Shown piece after piece: positions 20,571 through 30,477 of a stretch of 64,000 nucleotides of DNA. The notes beneath the pieces are model-generated. The model saw only the letters and a program-made list of their open reading frames with translations, made no database searches and was not told where the DNA came from. Each line of letters starts with the position of its first letter. Positions within the stretch are counted from its first letter, which is position 1. The stretch spans positions 1 through 64,000 of the forward strand of contig JBPOJB010000001.1 in the NCBI GenBank assembly GCA_052034005.1, given 5' to 3'. Position numbers and translations under genes: made by a program. The stretch is from JAAYDI01 sp052034005. GTDB lineage: Bacteria > Planctomycetota > Planctomycetia > Pirellulales > Pirellulaceae.

Positions 20571-20890
20571 CGACGGTCCTCCCTGACACGGGTCGAGGCA
20601 ATGCACGGAGTTGACAGGCGGTTTGTACCACCGACGGCCGTTTAGGGCAACGCGGGTTCTGGGACGGGCGGTGGGCCGCATCGCGGGCTGGTGGCGAGCC
20701 GTTGGCACGGGCTTGCCGCGTCCACAGCACCTCCTGTGCGTCCGGCCAATCCGGCCCGGTTGCCGATCGCCGATTGCCGACCGAATCCGGGGTCTTGACA
20801 GTCCGTCGGGCAGCTGACAAACGTGGTGTTCTGCCCTGTCGCAGGCTATCTGAACGATGTGCCACCACTTGTCGAGAGCGAGGTCGACCC
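20571..20890. promoter_or_regulatory. Divergent intergenic region between kdsD and nagB
   Basis: 320 bp with no credible gene. A consensus -35 box TTGACA sits at 20795-20800, directed towards nagB, with only a weak -10 match around 20816-20821 (gacaaa). No operator or riboswitch was recognised; in particular nothing resembling a complete glmS ribozyme was seen. Confidence 0.35.
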
Positions 20891-21670
20891 ATGGAAGTGA
20901 TTATCAGCAACACGTACGAAGAGCTCAGCAAAGCGGCCGCCGCGACGGTTGCCAAGGTACTCCATGCCAAGCCGAACGCGGTGCTTGGTTTGGCCACGGG
21001 CAGCACGCCGATCGGGCTTTACAAGGAGCTGATCCGGATGCACAAGGATGAAGGGCTCGACTTCTCGCACGTAACCACTTTCAACCTCGACGAGTACGTG
21101 GGCCTGAAGCCGGACCACCCGCAGAGCTATCGGTGTTTCATGCAGGAGAACCTGTTCAACCACATCAACATTGCGCCGCAGAACGTCCATCTTCCGTCCG
21201 CCAGTGCGGACAATTGCCAGGCGTTCTGCGAATCGTACGAGCGAATGATCATCGACTGTGGCGGGATCGACCTGCAGGTGTTGGGGATCGGCTCGGATGG
21301 CCATATCGGATTCAATGAACCGACGAGCTCGCTCGGCTCACGCACCCGCATCAAGACGCTGACTCGGCAGACGATCGAGGACAACGCGCGTTTCTTCCGG
21401 AACGGCAAGCAGGTTCCGACCTACGCGATCACGATGGGTGTCGCGACGATTCTCGAAGCCCGGCAGATCATCCTCTTGGCCAATGGCGAGGGCAAGGCGG
21501 AAGCCGTGGCGAACGCGATCGAGGGCCCGGTGAGCAGCATGTGTACGGCCAGCGCGTTGCAGTTGCACAACCAGGTGGTTTTCTACCTGGACAGCGCCGC
21601 GGCCGGCAAGCTGAAGATGCGCGAGTACTTCGAGTGGATTCAGGCCCAGATGCCTCCCGACGGCCGGTAG
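20891..21670 (+). CDS. nagB: Glucosamine-6-phosphate deaminase
   Basis: A 259-residue enzyme of normal length that converts glucosamine-6-phosphate to fructose-6-phosphate and ammonia. The signature LGLATGSTPIGLYKEL (near 33-48), FNLDEYVGL (catalytic Asp), LGIGSDGHIGFNEP (active-site Asp/His) and ITMGVATIL are all present. The start is ATG 20891, where the translation begins MEVIISNTYEE as in relatives, with GAGG 11 to 14 bases upstream. It converges with transketolase. It funnels amino sugars from peptidoglycan, chitin or glycans into glycolysis. Confidence 0.95.
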   Translation: MEVIISNTYEELSKAAAATVAKVLHAKPNAVLGLATGSTPIGLYKELIRMHKDEGLDFSHVTTFNLDEYVGLKPDHPQSYRCFMQENLFNHINIAPQNVHLPSASADNCQAFCESYERMIIDCGGIDLQVLGIGSDGHIGFNEPTSSLGSRTRIKTLTRQTIEDNARFFRNGKQVPTYAITMGVATILEARQIILLANGEGKAEAVANAIEGPVSSMCTASALQLHNQVVFYLDSAAAGKLKMREYFEWIQAQMPPDGR

Positions 21671-21782
21671 GACGGCCGCGGGATGGGCGTCCCGTCCGTC
21701 GGGCCGCGCGCCATGGATGGATGCTGGTCCGAGCGCAGCTGTGCCGCTGCGCGCGAGTCCGGGGGCGGTTCCCATCCGGAGT

Positions 21783-23852
21783 TCACCGGCCCAGGGCCGC
21801 TTTGGCTTGGGCGACGATCTGTGGCGGGGTGATTTGGAACTGGTGATAGAGTTTTTCGAACGGAGCTGAGGCTCCGAACGAGTGCATGCCGACGAATCGG
21901 CAGACGCAACCGGTGTACTTGGACCAGCCTTGTTCGATGCCCGCCTCGACGGCGACGCGGCAGGTCACGTTGGGCGGCAGCACGGAGTCGCGGTAATCGG
22001 CTGTTTGGGCGTCGAACAGTTCCCAGCAGGGCATGCTCACGACGCGTGCCTGGATCCCTTCGGCGGCCAGTTGTCGCTGGGCCTCGACGCACAGCGACAG
22101 CTCGCTGCCGGTGCCGATCAAGATGACCTCGGGCGTGCCGCCGGGCGCCTCGGCCAGGACATATCCGCCGCGCTGCAATCCGGACGCTGGGGCGTAGACG
22201 GTCCGGTCCAGCGTGGGCAGATCCTGGCGCGTGAGGACCAGTGCGGCCGGTCGGTCGGTGTGGGCGATGCTGGTCCGATAGGCCTCGGCCACCTCGTTGG
22301 CGTCGGCGGGTCGGATCACCAGCAGGTTCGGGACGGCGCGCAGGGCGGCCAGCTGTTCGACCGGCTGGTGTGTGGGTCCATCTTCTCCGACGCCGATCGA
22401 GTCGTGGGTGAAGATATAGAGGACGGGGAGCCGCATCATGGCGGCCATGCGGATCGCGGGCCGCATGTAGTCGCTGAACACGAAGAAGGTGCCGATGTAG
22501 GGCCGCAAGCCGCACAAGGCCATGCCGTTGGCGATGGCGCCCATCGCGTGTTCGCGGATGCCGAAGTGGAAATTGCGTCCGGCGGGGTTCTCGGCGCTGA
22601 AGGGCCCGGTCTTGTCGAACGTGAGCATCGTCTTATTGGACGGCGCCAGGTCGGCCGAGCCGCCCAGCAGCCAGGGGAGGTTCCGGGCGACCTGGTTGAG
22701 CACCTTGCCGGACGAAGCCCGGCTGGCCATCCCCTTCGGGTCGGCGCCGAACGGCTCGATCCCGGCGTCCCAGCCGGGCGGCAGTTGGCCGGCCCGCATC
22801 GCGTCGAGCTGTGCGGCCAGTTCCGGGTGCTGTTGGCGGTAGTCGGCCAGCTTCGTCTCCCAGGCCTCGCGCAGCGCCCGGCCCCGCGCGCCGATTCCGG
22901 CGCGGAAGTGCGCCACGACCTCGTCGGGCACCAGGAAATGCTCGTCTTCCGGCCAGCCGTAGGCCTGCTTGGTCAGCCGATTCTCCTGGGCGCCCAGCGG
23001 GGCGCCATGCGCCTCGGCCGTATCCTGGAGGTTGGGCGCGCCGTAGCCGATGTGGCTGCGGCAGATGATCAGCGTCGGGCGATCCTGGCAGGCGTGGAAC
23101 GCGTCGAGCGCCTTGCGCAACGCAGGGAGGTCGTTCACGTCGTCCACTCGGAGCACCTGCCAGCCATAGCCGGCGAAACGTGCGGCCACGTCCTCGCTGA
23201 AGGCCAACGAGGTCGCGCCGTCGATGGTGATCTTGTTGTCGTCGTAGATCCAGCAGAGGTTCGACAGCTTCAAGTGCCCGGCCAACGAAGCGGCCTCGCC
23301 CGAGATCCCCTCCATGAAGTCGCCGTCGCTCGACAGGGCATACACATTGAACCCGGACAGCTCGAAGCCCGGCCGGTCGTACTGGGCGGCCAGCCACCGG
23401 GCGGCGATGGCCATGCCCACGCTGTTGCCCACGCCCTGTCCCAGCGGGCCGGTCGTCGTCTCGACGCCCGACGTGTGCTGAAACTCCGGGTGCCCTGGGC
23501 ACCGGCTGCCGAGCTGCCGGAAGTTGCGGATATGATCCAGCGGGACGGCCGGTTCGTCGGTCGGCCGGCCGGCCGCGTCCAGTTGTCGGACGCCGCAGAG
23601 GTGGAGCATCGCGTAGAGGAGCATGGAGGCGTGTCCGCAACTCAGCACGAACCGGTCGCGCCCGGGCCAGGCGGGATCGGCCGGGTCGTATCGCAGCACC
23701 TCGTTGAAGAGCACGTAGGTGACGGGCGCCAGGGCCATGGGCGTGCCCGGGTGCCCGCTCTTGGCCGCATCGACCGCATCCATCGAGAGGGTGCGGATCG
23801 TATTGATGGCCAGTTGTTCCACGGATGCAGCTGCGTTGGAGGGAGCAGACAT
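21783..23852 (-). CDS. tkt: Transketolase
   Basis: A 689-residue full-length transketolase of the pentose phosphate pathway. Features: [15 protein letters not shown] at the N-terminus, ThDP/Mg motif [20 protein letters not shown] with the following Asn in [10 protein letters not shown], the pyrimidine domain with [17 protein letters not shown] (catalytic Glu), and the C-terminal domain with [11 protein letters not shown]. The ATG at 23852 is the only start that gives the conserved N-terminus ([17 protein letters not shown]). The frame stays open upstream of it without family similarity. It is divergent from transaldolase, which acts in the same pathway. Confidence 0.95.
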   Translation of the reverse strand: MSAPSNAAASVEQLAINTIRTLSMDAVDAAKSGHPGTPMALAPVTYVLFNEVLRYDPADPAWPGRDRFVLSCGHASMLLYAMLHLCGVRQLDAAGRPTDEPAVPLDHIRNFRQLGSRCPGHPEFQHTSGVETTTGPLGQGVGNSVGMAIAARWLAAQYDRPGFELSGFNVYALSSDGDFMEGISGEAASLAGHLKLSNLCWIYDDNKITIDGATSLAFSEDVAARFAGYGWQVLRVDDVNDLPALRKALDAFHACQDRPTLIICRSHIGYGAPNLQDTAEAHGAPLGAQENRLTKQAYGWPEDEHFLVPDEVVAHFRAGIGARGRALREAWETKLADYRQQHPELAAQLDAMRAGQLPPGWDAGIEPFGADPKGMASRASSGKVLNQVARNLPWLLGGSADLAPSNKTMLTFDKTGPFSAENPAGRNFHFGIREHAMGAIANGMALCGLRPYIGTFFVFSDYMRPAIRMAAMMRLPVLYIFTHDSIGVGEDGPTHQPVEQLAALRAVPNLLVIRPADANEVAEAYRTSIAHTDRPAALVLTRQDLPTLDRTVYAPASGLQRGGYVLAEAPGGTPEVILIGTGSELSLCVEAQRQLAAEGIQARVVSMPCWELFDAQTADYRDSVLPPNVTCRVAVEAGIEQGWSKYTGCVCRFVGMHSFGASAPFEKLYHQFQITPPQIVAQAKAALGR

Positions 23853-24153
23853 GAGTTCTCGATGCCTTCTGTGTGCGGTTCTGGGTGATGGATCAATACG
23901 GGGTCCTGTCCCGCAGGGCGATGATGCCGGCAGTTGTGCGCCGGCCGCGCCGGATGCCTCGATGTTCGGACAGAACAAGAGACCAATGTAGGGCGCACCG
24001 TCTGGCCCGTCAACGCTCGGGCGGCGGCGTGTGCCCGGGCCGGCGGGCGATCTCCATTTCGGCCCTTGTCGGCGGCCTCTCCAGGTGCACGGCCGCAGGC
24101 GCTGCGGTAAGATGGACGGCGGTGTCGGTTGGCGATCTTCAGGAGGCGTCGAA
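23853..24153. promoter_or_regulatory. Divergent region between transketolase and transaldolase
   Basis: About 300 bp that must hold both promoters. A TAAGAT (24108-24113) could be a -10 for transaldolase but lacks a matching -35. Nothing else was recognised. Confidence 0.35.
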
Positions 24154-25413
24154 ATGGCAGACATGAGCGCGATCACATCACGCGTGCACGCACTGGTCCG
24201 CGAGGGGTTTGAGCACGAGTTCGGCAGGCCGCGGCTCGCGGCCCGGGCGGACGACCAATGGCGGAGGGTCCGGGATGTCGGCACGACCTTGTGGCTCGAC
24301 ACGGGCGACATGGACGAAGCGACGCGGCTCTGGGCGGCGGAGTTCGACGCGCTGACCACCAACAACACGCTGCTCAACAAGGAAGTGCAGAAGGGCATCT
24401 ACGACGCGCTGGTCGGCAAGGCGGCGGCGACGATCCGGGAAGTGGCGCCCGACCTGGGCGAGCATGATCTGCTGATGGAGATCGCGTTCGTCCTCAACGC
24501 GCATCATGGCCTGCGGCTCGTGGAGCAGTTCGACGCGCACGTGAGCGTCGAACTCCACACGGACCTGGCCGGCGACGTCGAGCGCACGGTGGCCTATGGC
24601 AAGCGGTACTATGCGATCTGTCCGGAACGATTCTACGTGAAGGTGCCGCTGACGCCGGCGGGCTACCTCGGCGCGCGGGAGCTGTCTCGGTCGGGCGTGC
24701 CCATCAACTTCACGCTCGGTTTCTCCGCGCGGCAGAACTACCTGGCCGCGCTGCTGACGCAACCTGCGTATGTGAACGTCTTCCTCGGCCGGCTGAACGC
24801 GTTTGTGGCCGACAACCGGCTGGGAGACGGCCGGAACGTGGGTGAGAAGGCGACGCTGGCCACCCAGCGCGCGCTGGTCAGCCTGCGCGCGTCGGGCCGC
24901 ACACGCTCGCACTTGATCGGGGCCAGCATGCGGGAAGGGGGACAGGTGGCTACGCTCGCCGGGCTGGATGTGTTCACCATGCCGCCCAAGGTCGCGGAGG
25001 AGTATCGTCAGCACCCGGCCGCCACGATCACCTCGCAGGTCGACCGGGACCCCGCGGTCGCCTGGGCTCCGGGCGTCCAGCTCGGGGACTTCAACGGCGC
25101 CACGTTGTGGGACCTGCCGGAGCCGTTCCGGCAGTGTGTCGATGCGCTCCTGACGAAAGACCTTGATCGTCTCACGCCCGAGGGCCTGCAGGCGCACTTC
25201 GAACAGGCGGGGTTGGGCGACTTCCTCCCGCGCTGGTCGGACGCCGACCTGGAGACCGTCACGGCCGACGGCAAGATCCCCAAGTATGAGACCTGGAGAG
25301 AACAGCTCGCGACCAGCCGGATCGGACTCGATGCGCTGCTCAATATCAGCGGGCTCCGCTCGTTTGCCACCGACCAGCAGGCATTCGACGACCGGGTGCG
25401 GTCGCTGCTTTAA
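24154..25413 (+). CDS. tal: Transaldolase-family protein
   Basis: A 419-residue transaldolase. TTLWLDTGDMDEATRLW and ALTTNNTLLNKEV are the family's N-terminal strands; FYVKVPLTPAGYLGARELS holds the Schiff-base lysine; VPINFTLGFSARQNYLAALL and HLIGASMREG follow. It is longer than the 320-residue E. coli type because of N- and C-terminal helices. AGGAGG (24141-24146) precedes the ATG by seven bases. It lies back-to-back with transketolase and 75 bp before the second oxidoreductase. Confidence 0.9.
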   Translation: MADMSAITSRVHALVREGFEHEFGRPRLAARADDQWRRVRDVGTTLWLDTGDMDEATRLWAAEFDALTTNNTLLNKEVQKGIYDALVGKAAATIREVAPDLGEHDLLMEIAFVLNAHHGLRLVEQFDAHVSVELHTDLAGDVERTVAYGKRYYAICPERFYVKVPLTPAGYLGARELSRSGVPINFTLGFSARQNYLAALLTQPAYVNVFLGRLNAFVADNRLGDGRNVGEKATLATQRALVSLRASGRTRSHLIGASMREGGQVATLAGLDVFTMPPKVAEEYRQHPAATITSQVDRDPAVAWAPGVQLGDFNGATLWDLPEPFRQCVDALLTKDLDRLTPEGLQAHFEQAGLGDFLPRWSDADLETVTADGKIPKYETWREQLATSRIGLDALLNISGLRSFATDQQAFDDRVRSLL

Positions 25414-25488
25414 GTGGGGTGGGCTGCCCGCCTGCCGACGATGAACTGACGTTACGAGTTACCCGCCTTCAGCCGAGGATCCTTCACC

Positions 25489-26808
25489 ATGTCCACACGC
25501 ATTTCCCGCCGCGATATGCTCCGCACCGCCGCCGTGGCGGCCGGAGTCTGGACCACCTACGGCCCGCGTTCGTTCGCCCAGTCCCGGTCACCCCATGAGA
25601 AGCTGAACATCGCCGCGATCGGCGTGGGCGGTCGCGGGGGCGAGGACGTGAACGGGGTCGCGCACGAGAACATTGTCGCGCTGTGCGATGTGGACGAGCG
25701 GCAGGCCAAGGGGACTTTCGAGAGATATCCGGGCGCGAAGCGGTACAAGGATTTCCGCAAGATGCTGGACGAGATCCACGCGCAGATCGACGCCGTGGTC
25801 GTCGGCACGCCGGACCACGTGCACGCGCCGGCCGGCGTGATGGCCATGAGGCTCGGCAAGCACTGTTACTGCGAGAAGCCACTGACGCACAGCGTCTACG
25901 AGGCGCGCCTCATGGCGACCATCGCGCGTGAAAAGCAGCTGGTCACACAGATGGGGACGCAGATCCACGAGGGGACCAACTATCGGCGCGCGGTGGAGTT
26001 GGTCCAATCCGGCGCCATCGGCGCGGTCGACGAAGTCCACGTGTGGCTCGGCGCGAACTTCGACGGGCCCGCACAGCCGACGGACATGTCGCAGCCCGAC
26101 GCGCCGACCGACCAGCCCCCGGTGCCCGCCGGGCTGGACTGGGACCTGTGGCTGGGACCCGCGGCCTACCGGCCCTACAGCCCGGCCTACGCGCCCTTCC
26201 GGTGGCGATACTGGTGGAACTTCGCCAACGGCCAGCTGGGCGATTTCTTCTGCCACTACTGCGACCTCGCGTTCTGGGCGCTCCAGCTCCGGCACCCGAC
26301 GACCATCGAGGCGGTCGGGCCCGTGCACCCGGAAAGCACCGCCAACTGGACGATCGCCCGACAGACGTACCCGTCGCGTGGCGACCTGCCGCCCGTGACG
26401 CTGCATTGGTACAACGGCGGCGCCTATCCCGCGCTGGTCAAGGAACGGCAGGTTCCGCAGTGGGGCAGCGCCGTGCTGTTCATCGGATCGCGCGGCATGT
26501 TGATCGCGGACTACTCCCGGCACCAGTTGCTGCCGGAAGCGCAGTACGCCGACTACCAGCGGCCCGAACCGTTCATCCCCGACTCGATCGGGCATCACCG
26601 CGAGTGGACGGAGGCTTGCAAGACGGGCGGCCCGACGACCTGCAACTTCGACTATTCCGGCGCGCTGACCGAAGCGGCGCTGCTGTGCAACGTCGCGCTG
26701 CGAACCGGCCAGAAGCTGGAGTGGGACGCCGAGCGTCTGGAGGTGACCAATTGCCCGGAAGCCGCCGCGCTGATCCGCCGCGAGTACCGGGAGGGATGGG
26801 TCTTGTGA
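25489..26808 (+). CDS. Tat-exported Gfo/Idh/MocA family oxidoreductase
   Basis: A 439-residue paralogue of the product of 2046-3389. The Tat motif SRRDMLRTAAVAAGV is at residues 6-20; the Rossmann motif is LNIAAIGVGGRGGEDV, then ALCDVDE, EKPLTHSVYEARL and the substrate domain with LDWDLWLGPAAYRPYSPAY and QLGDFFCHYCDLAFWAL. The C-terminal region ends with CPEAAALIRREYREGW, matching the end of the paralogue. It is an exported NAD(P)-dependent enzyme on a carbohydrate-like substrate, not further predictable. Confidence 0.92.
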   Translation: MSTRISRRDMLRTAAVAAGVWTTYGPRSFAQSRSPHEKLNIAAIGVGGRGGEDVNGVAHENIVALCDVDERQAKGTFERYPGAKRYKDFRKMLDEIHAQIDAVVVGTPDHVHAPAGVMAMRLGKHCYCEKPLTHSVYEARLMATIAREKQLVTQMGTQIHEGTNYRRAVELVQSGAIGAVDEVHVWLGANFDGPAQPTDMSQPDAPTDQPPVPAGLDWDLWLGPAAYRPYSPAYAPFRWRYWWNFANGQLGDFFCHYCDLAFWALQLRHPTTIEAVGPVHPESTANWTIARQTYPSRGDLPPVTLHWYNGGAYPALVKERQVPQWGSAVLFIGSRGMLIADYSRHQLLPEAQYADYQRPEPFIPDSIGHHREWTEACKTGGPTTCNFDYSGALTEAALLCNVALRTGQKLEWDAERLEVTNCPEAAALIRREYREGWVL

Positions 26809-26814
26809 CGCGCC

Positions 26815-26849
26815 CCGGGTAGCGGTCGCGCCGGACGCGCGCCACCCGG
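26815..26849. terminator. Possible terminator between convergent genes
   Basis: CCGGGT (26815-26820) can pair with ACCCGG (26844-26849), enclosing a GC-rich loop that can fold further. There is no T-tract. It lies between the convergent oxidoreductase and cold-shock genes. Confidence 0.3.
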
Positions 26850-26876
26850 CGCCCGGCGGGTGTCGTGGTCCCGCGA

Positions 26877-27239
26877 TCAGCGTCGCCAGGTCGGCTTCTT
26901 GCGCCGCGCGCGGGGGTGTCGCGCGGGCCGTTGCTGGCGGGCGACGTCCTCGAGTGTGCCGCCGGGTATCTTATCGATCAGCTCGACCACCCGGGCCACG
27001 GCCCGCAGGCGGGACGCGGCTCCGGCTGCGTCGGTCTTGCCCAAGCGCGGCGCGCGGCGCGCCGGCTCTTCGGCAGCCGGCGCGAGTTCGAATCGCACCG
27101 GCTGGCCCAGTCTGATCTGTGGCGGCGCGCCCGGGCCGCCCAAGGCCGTGAAGTGGAAGAACACGTGCGGGCCGAGATCGGGCCGGATGAAGCCGTACCC
27201 TTTGTCGGGGAAATACTGAACGACCGTGCCGTAACGCAT
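26877..27239 (-). CDS. Cold-shock-domain protein with basic C-terminal extension
   Basis: A 120-residue protein. The N-terminal 65 residues form a cold shock domain with both RNA-binding motifs (RNP1 KGYGFI, RNP2 HVFFHF). The remaining half is an alanine-, proline- and arginine-rich extension ending RARRKKPTWRR, probably disordered and nucleic-acid binding. The ATG at 27239 gives the canonical start MRYGTVV; an upstream in-frame TTG at 27251 has a better-spaced GAAGGG and is a real alternative. Role: RNA chaperone or regulator. Confidence 0.85.
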   Translation of the reverse strand: MRYGTVVQYFPDKGYGFIRPDLGPHVFFHFTALGGPGAPPQIRLGQPVRFELAPAAEEPARRAPRLGKTDAAGAASRLRAVARVVELIDKIPGGTLEDVARQQRPARHPRARRKKPTWRR

Positions 27240-27313
27240 AGCGCTATCCAACTTGGCCCTTCGCGAATGATGATGTGTGGGACGGCCTCTGCCGGCTCGC
27301 GGCGAACCGGTCC

Positions 27314-28270
27314 TCAGCCCTCGGATACGGACGCGGATCGCAAGGTGAGGATGTCGAACCGGGACGGATGCTCGTGCGCAGCCCAGGCGATGCCGCGCAA
27401 CAGCAGCAGGCGGAAGTAGGGATGGTCGAAAGTGAAGTTGTTGTGGCCCAGGACGCAGCCGAAGACCCGCCCTTTGCCCGGCTCGTACGTCCAGAACATC
27501 GGCTGCGCCGACGGCTCGTGCGATCCGGTGTCCGGCTCCTCTTCGCTCGTGGCCAGCACATGGACGCGGTCCGCGTGCAGAGGAGGCGTGGGAGGGAAGT
27601 AGCTTTCATCTTCCAGCGGAATCGTGCGTGGCAGGCCGGCACAGATCGGATTGTCGGGTTGCGTGATCGTCAGCTTGATGGAACCGTGGCGATACTTCGT
27701 GAACCCGCCGACGCCCGTCAGGTCGGCCAGCTCCTCGGAGAACGCAGGCTGGGTCCAGGTCGCAGAGTGGATGACAACCAGCCCGCCGCCGCGCTGCAGG
27801 AACCGGCGCACTTGCGCGATCCGCTCGGCGTCCCAGGCAATGTAACAGAACGCCACGACCACGTCGGCGCTCGCCCACTGCTCGGCACTCGGCCATGGCC
27901 GGGCCGTGACCAGATGCACGTGCGGCGCGCCGGCCGCCAGCGCGGCGTCCGGCAGGTCGGGGCCCGCCAGGTTGGCGGCCGGCTCGGTCGATGCCGACTC
28001 GCCGCCCAGCAACAGGGCCCAGCGCGACTGCCAGCGCGGGTAGTCGTGTTCACCGGGGCCGTGGTCTTTCGCGTCGGCCAGCAGCAACAGGGTCAGGTCG
28101 CGCAGCGGCGTCTCCAGCGGCTGATCGGCCCGCGCGGCCGCCAACACCTGCCGGACCTCGCTGCGCGCGGGCGGCGCGGGCGGGTCGGCGGCCCGGGCAG
28201 ACAGAGGTGAAATCGCGGCGCCGAGCATCAGTGCACCGCACGAGACCAGTAGCTGACGCGATCGGAGCAT
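27314..28270 (-). CDS. Secreted ThuA-like domain protein
   Basis: A 318-residue protein with a signal peptide (LLVSCGALMLGAAISPLSARA, about residues 6-26). The class-I glutamine amidotransferase-like ThuA fold follows: LTLLLLADAKDHGPGEHDY at the start, ADVVVAFCYIAW, RRFLQRGGGLVVIHSATW, FWTYEPGKGRVFGCVLGHNN and a C-terminal LLLRGIAWAA. ThuA-like proteins are frequent in planctomycete sugar-metabolism and heme-protein contexts; their reaction is mostly unknown. GAGGAGA lies six bases before the ATG. Confidence 0.88.
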   Translation of the reverse strand: MLRSRQLLVSCGALMLGAAISPLSARAADPPAPPARSEVRQVLAAARADQPLETPLRDLTLLLLADAKDHGPGEHDYPRWQSRWALLLGGESASTEPAANLAGPDLPDAALAAGAPHVHLVTARPWPSAEQWASADVVVAFCYIAWDAERIAQVRRFLQRGGGLVVIHSATWTQPAFSEELADLTGVGGFTKYRHGSIKLTITQPDNPICAGLPRTIPLEDESYFPPTPPLHADRVHVLATSEEEPDTGSHEPSAQPMFWTYEPGKGRVFGCVLGHNNFTFDHPYFRLLLLRGIAWAAHEHPSRFDILTLRSASVSEG

Positions 28271-28456
28271 GGTATTTCTCCTCGGCAAATGTCCAAGCGG
28301 CTGACTCCCAGTCTACTCAAGCGGGCAGTTCCGCGCGAGCGGGGAGGCGTGCGGGCACCGCCCGGGAGTCGCCGACCGGCCTGGCGACCGCCGTCTGTGC
28401 CGACCGAAGAGCAAGATCAGCGCCACCGGCCGGGGCTCGTCACACGCCGTCACGGG

Positions 28457-28731
28457 CTATTGTTTCTGCTTCTGGTAGACGCGGATGTAATCGATTTCGA
28501 ATGCGCCTCCTCGTTGCGGACCAACCCGCGTTCGAACGTCCAGTTGGCCGGATCAGGCCGTCCGTCCCGATCGAATTCGTCGGACCAGACCAGGCGGTAG
28601 CCTTCTTCGGCGTACAGCTGGGCCGGGTCCGTGGTCGCGGTCCGCGTCGCGTCCGCTTCTTGAGCCGCAGCATAGAAGCGGCCGACGATCAGGGAGAGGG
28701 CCAGGCCCGTGAGGAGAATGCGTCTGTTCAT
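28457..28731 (-). pseudogene. GH16 glycoside hydrolase remnant with internal deletion
   Basis: The minus strand begins with a good signal peptide (MNRRILLTGLALSLIVG) and the GH16 N-terminal strand YRLVWSDEFDRDG, then PANWTFERGLVRNEEA. Directly afterwards, in a different frame, comes FEIDYIRVYQKQKQ followed by TAG (28459-28457), which is the typical last beta-strand of GH16 laminarinase-type enzymes. The roughly 200 residues between, including the catalytic ExDxxE strand, are missing. The gene has lost its centre by an out-of-frame deletion. In the original frame translation continues to a TGA at 28452-28450. The ATG overlaps the stop of the M64 peptidase gene (ATGA), so it was once translationally coupled to it. 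Confidence 0.8.
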
Positions 28732-30260
28732 GGTTGCACCGCTGGTGTTGCTGGGTCGGTTGAACGTCCAATCTGATGGTCAATCACACGCTCGATCGCG
28801 CGCCGGCAGACGGGGCAGAAGCCGACCGGATGGCGGCTGAACATGATGCAGTCCACCATCGGCCGGAACAGCCCTTTCGTTTCATAGCTGGCCCCTTCGA
28901 AGGCGCCGACGCGGTCCGCGTAAGGGCTGGCTTGCAGGATCTCGGCCGCCGAGCGCCGTGGGGCGGCGGCCGACTGCCGTTCGTCGCGGTCGCTCCCGGC
29001 CGTCCGGGGCTGGCCGCCCCGCAGCGCGCGCGACGTAGCGGCTTCGTACGCCTCTTTCTCCCACGGGGTTGGCACCGGCGTGTCGGGCGCGATCAGGTCC
29101 TGCCACTTGCAGCCGCTCGCATCCAGCAGGGCCGTGATGTTGGGCTCCCACGGCTCGTACGCCGGCAGCTTGCCGGTCTCGTACGCCACGTTCGACACGT
29201 AGTATTCATCGCCCAAGCCGGCCAGGTGATGGCCGAACTCGTGCACGATGATGTAGTCCGCAGCCTGGCAATCGGCGGCAACCGTGGTCTGGTCATTGTA
29301 GATCCCGCCGCCGCCGTACTTCTTGTTGTTGAGCAACACGATCAGGTTGTCGTACGGGGCCGCCGAGGCGACGTCGCGCAACGTGCGATTGTCAATCGTC
29401 AGCGCGTATCGTTCCAGGTCAAACGTGTCATACTGGCACGACAGGGCGGACCGGCGGAAGACGCCGTCGCGCGGTTGCGCGATGCCGCTCTGAGGCGACA
29501 CCACGTCGATTGCTCTGACGTTGAAATCCGAGCGACGCGACGCGAAGGGCTCCGCGGAGAACAGGAACCCGGCCAACCGCCGCACGTCGGCGTGATACTT
29601 CTCCGTTTCCTCCGCCGTGTATCCATCGCCCAAGAACAACAGATCCACCTTCTGGGACGGCGGGCCGTGCTCGAACAGGGTCCAGACGTTCGCCCGGGCG
29701 GGCAGGTTCACGTTGGTGACGAACCGGGAATCAGGGTCGATCGGTGCCGACCACAACTCCCGCCAATCCCCTTCATGACGCCGCTTGATCATCACATCCA
29801 CGGGCCGGCGCGGCCATGGGAATCGCAGTGACTCGTGGAATGTCCCCCACTGTTGCTTCGCCGGAGCCGTCGTCTGCCACTCGCCAAACACGCTGCAGTA
29901 CCCGCGCGCATAGAGCAACCGTTTCGACTGCCGATCGCGCACTTCAAAGCAGTACTGGCCGAGGTCCAACGTGTCAGCCAATCGGCTGCGGCCGCCCGCC
30001 CAGCCGCCATCCGCGACGACGCGCTCCAGCGCAATCCGATCCTCCTCCGCGTCGCCCGAATGGTAGTAATCCACACGCATCGTCTCGGGTAGGAAGTCGT
30101 CATCAAAGGCGATTGCCGGGTTGGCCGGGTCATCACCCGGCAGGGGTGCCGCGCCCGCCACGCCGGGCCGCCCCGGCAACGCCCCGCCGGCTGCGAAGAC
30201 CACGGGGATCAGCCACGCGACGCGCCGCAGCCACCGACACACAACTTGCCAACGGACCAT
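28728..30260 (-). CDS. Secreted M64 (IgA peptidase-like) metallopeptidase
   Basis: A 510-residue protein. A signal peptide lies at about residues 10-35. An N-terminal beta domain is followed by the peptidase domain from about residue 205 (VDLLFLGDGYTAEE). The zinc motif is IIVHEFGHHLAGLGDEYY, the H-E-x-x-H-x8-D-E-Y form characteristic of family M64. A C-terminal segment has FCPVCRRAIE, a small cysteine pair. GAGGAG precedes the ATG by six bases. Probably a periplasmic or extracellular endopeptidase. It heads a two-gene unit whose second member is the broken GH16 gene. Confidence 0.9.
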   Translation of the reverse strand: MVRWQVVCRWLRRVAWLIPVVFAAGGALPGRPGVAGAAPLPGDDPANPAIAFDDDFLPETMRVDYYHSGDAEEDRIALERVVADGGWAGGRSRLADTLDLGQYCFEVRDRQSKRLLYARGYCSVFGEWQTTAPAKQQWGTFHESLRFPWPRRPVDVMIKRRHEGDWRELWSAPIDPDSRFVTNVNLPARANVWTLFEHGPPSQKVDLLFLGDGYTAEETEKYHADVRRLAGFLFSAEPFASRRSDFNVRAIDVVSPQSGIAQPRDGVFRRSALSCQYDTFDLERYALTIDNRTLRDVASAAPYDNLIVLLNNKKYGGGGIYNDQTTVAADCQAADYIIVHEFGHHLAGLGDEYYVSNVAYETGKLPAYEPWEPNITALLDASGCKWQDLIAPDTPVPTPWEKEAYEAATSRALRGGQPRTAGSDRDERQSAAAPRRSAAEILQASPYADRVGAFEGASYETKGLFRPMVDCIMFSRHPVGFCPVCRRAIERVIDHQIGRSTDPATPAVQP

Positions 30261-30369
30261 CAGCAGCTCCTCGGGAATAATTGCACACCTGGACCACCTG
30301 TCGGCGTCTCTCCTTGTTACCAGATTGCCCCGGGTGATGGGAGTAGGGGGGCTGCAGGTCGGCCGCGAG

Positions 30370-30397
30370 TTGCAATGGGTATCTCAGCGGCTAGACT
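30370..30397 (+). promoter_or_regulatory. Possible promoter of the coiled-coil protein gene
   Basis: TTGCAA (30370-30375) and TAGACT (30392-30397) are separated by 16 bp. Each matches the sigma-70 consensus at four of six positions. A small hairpin TCTCAG/CTGAGA (30382-30401) overlaps the -10. Weak candidate. Confidence 0.3.
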
Positions 30398-30477
30398 GAG
30401 AGCGTGTCGAAACCACCAAGGGAAGGTGCTTTGCCCACCGCATGAGGCGCATACACGTTCAATGGGGAGTCCCCGGC

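Noticed and set aside
27083..27110. T-loop-like gagttcgaatcgcacc suggesting a tRNA 3' half
   Set aside because: It lies inside the cold-shock protein coding sequence on the opposite strand and has no matching stems.
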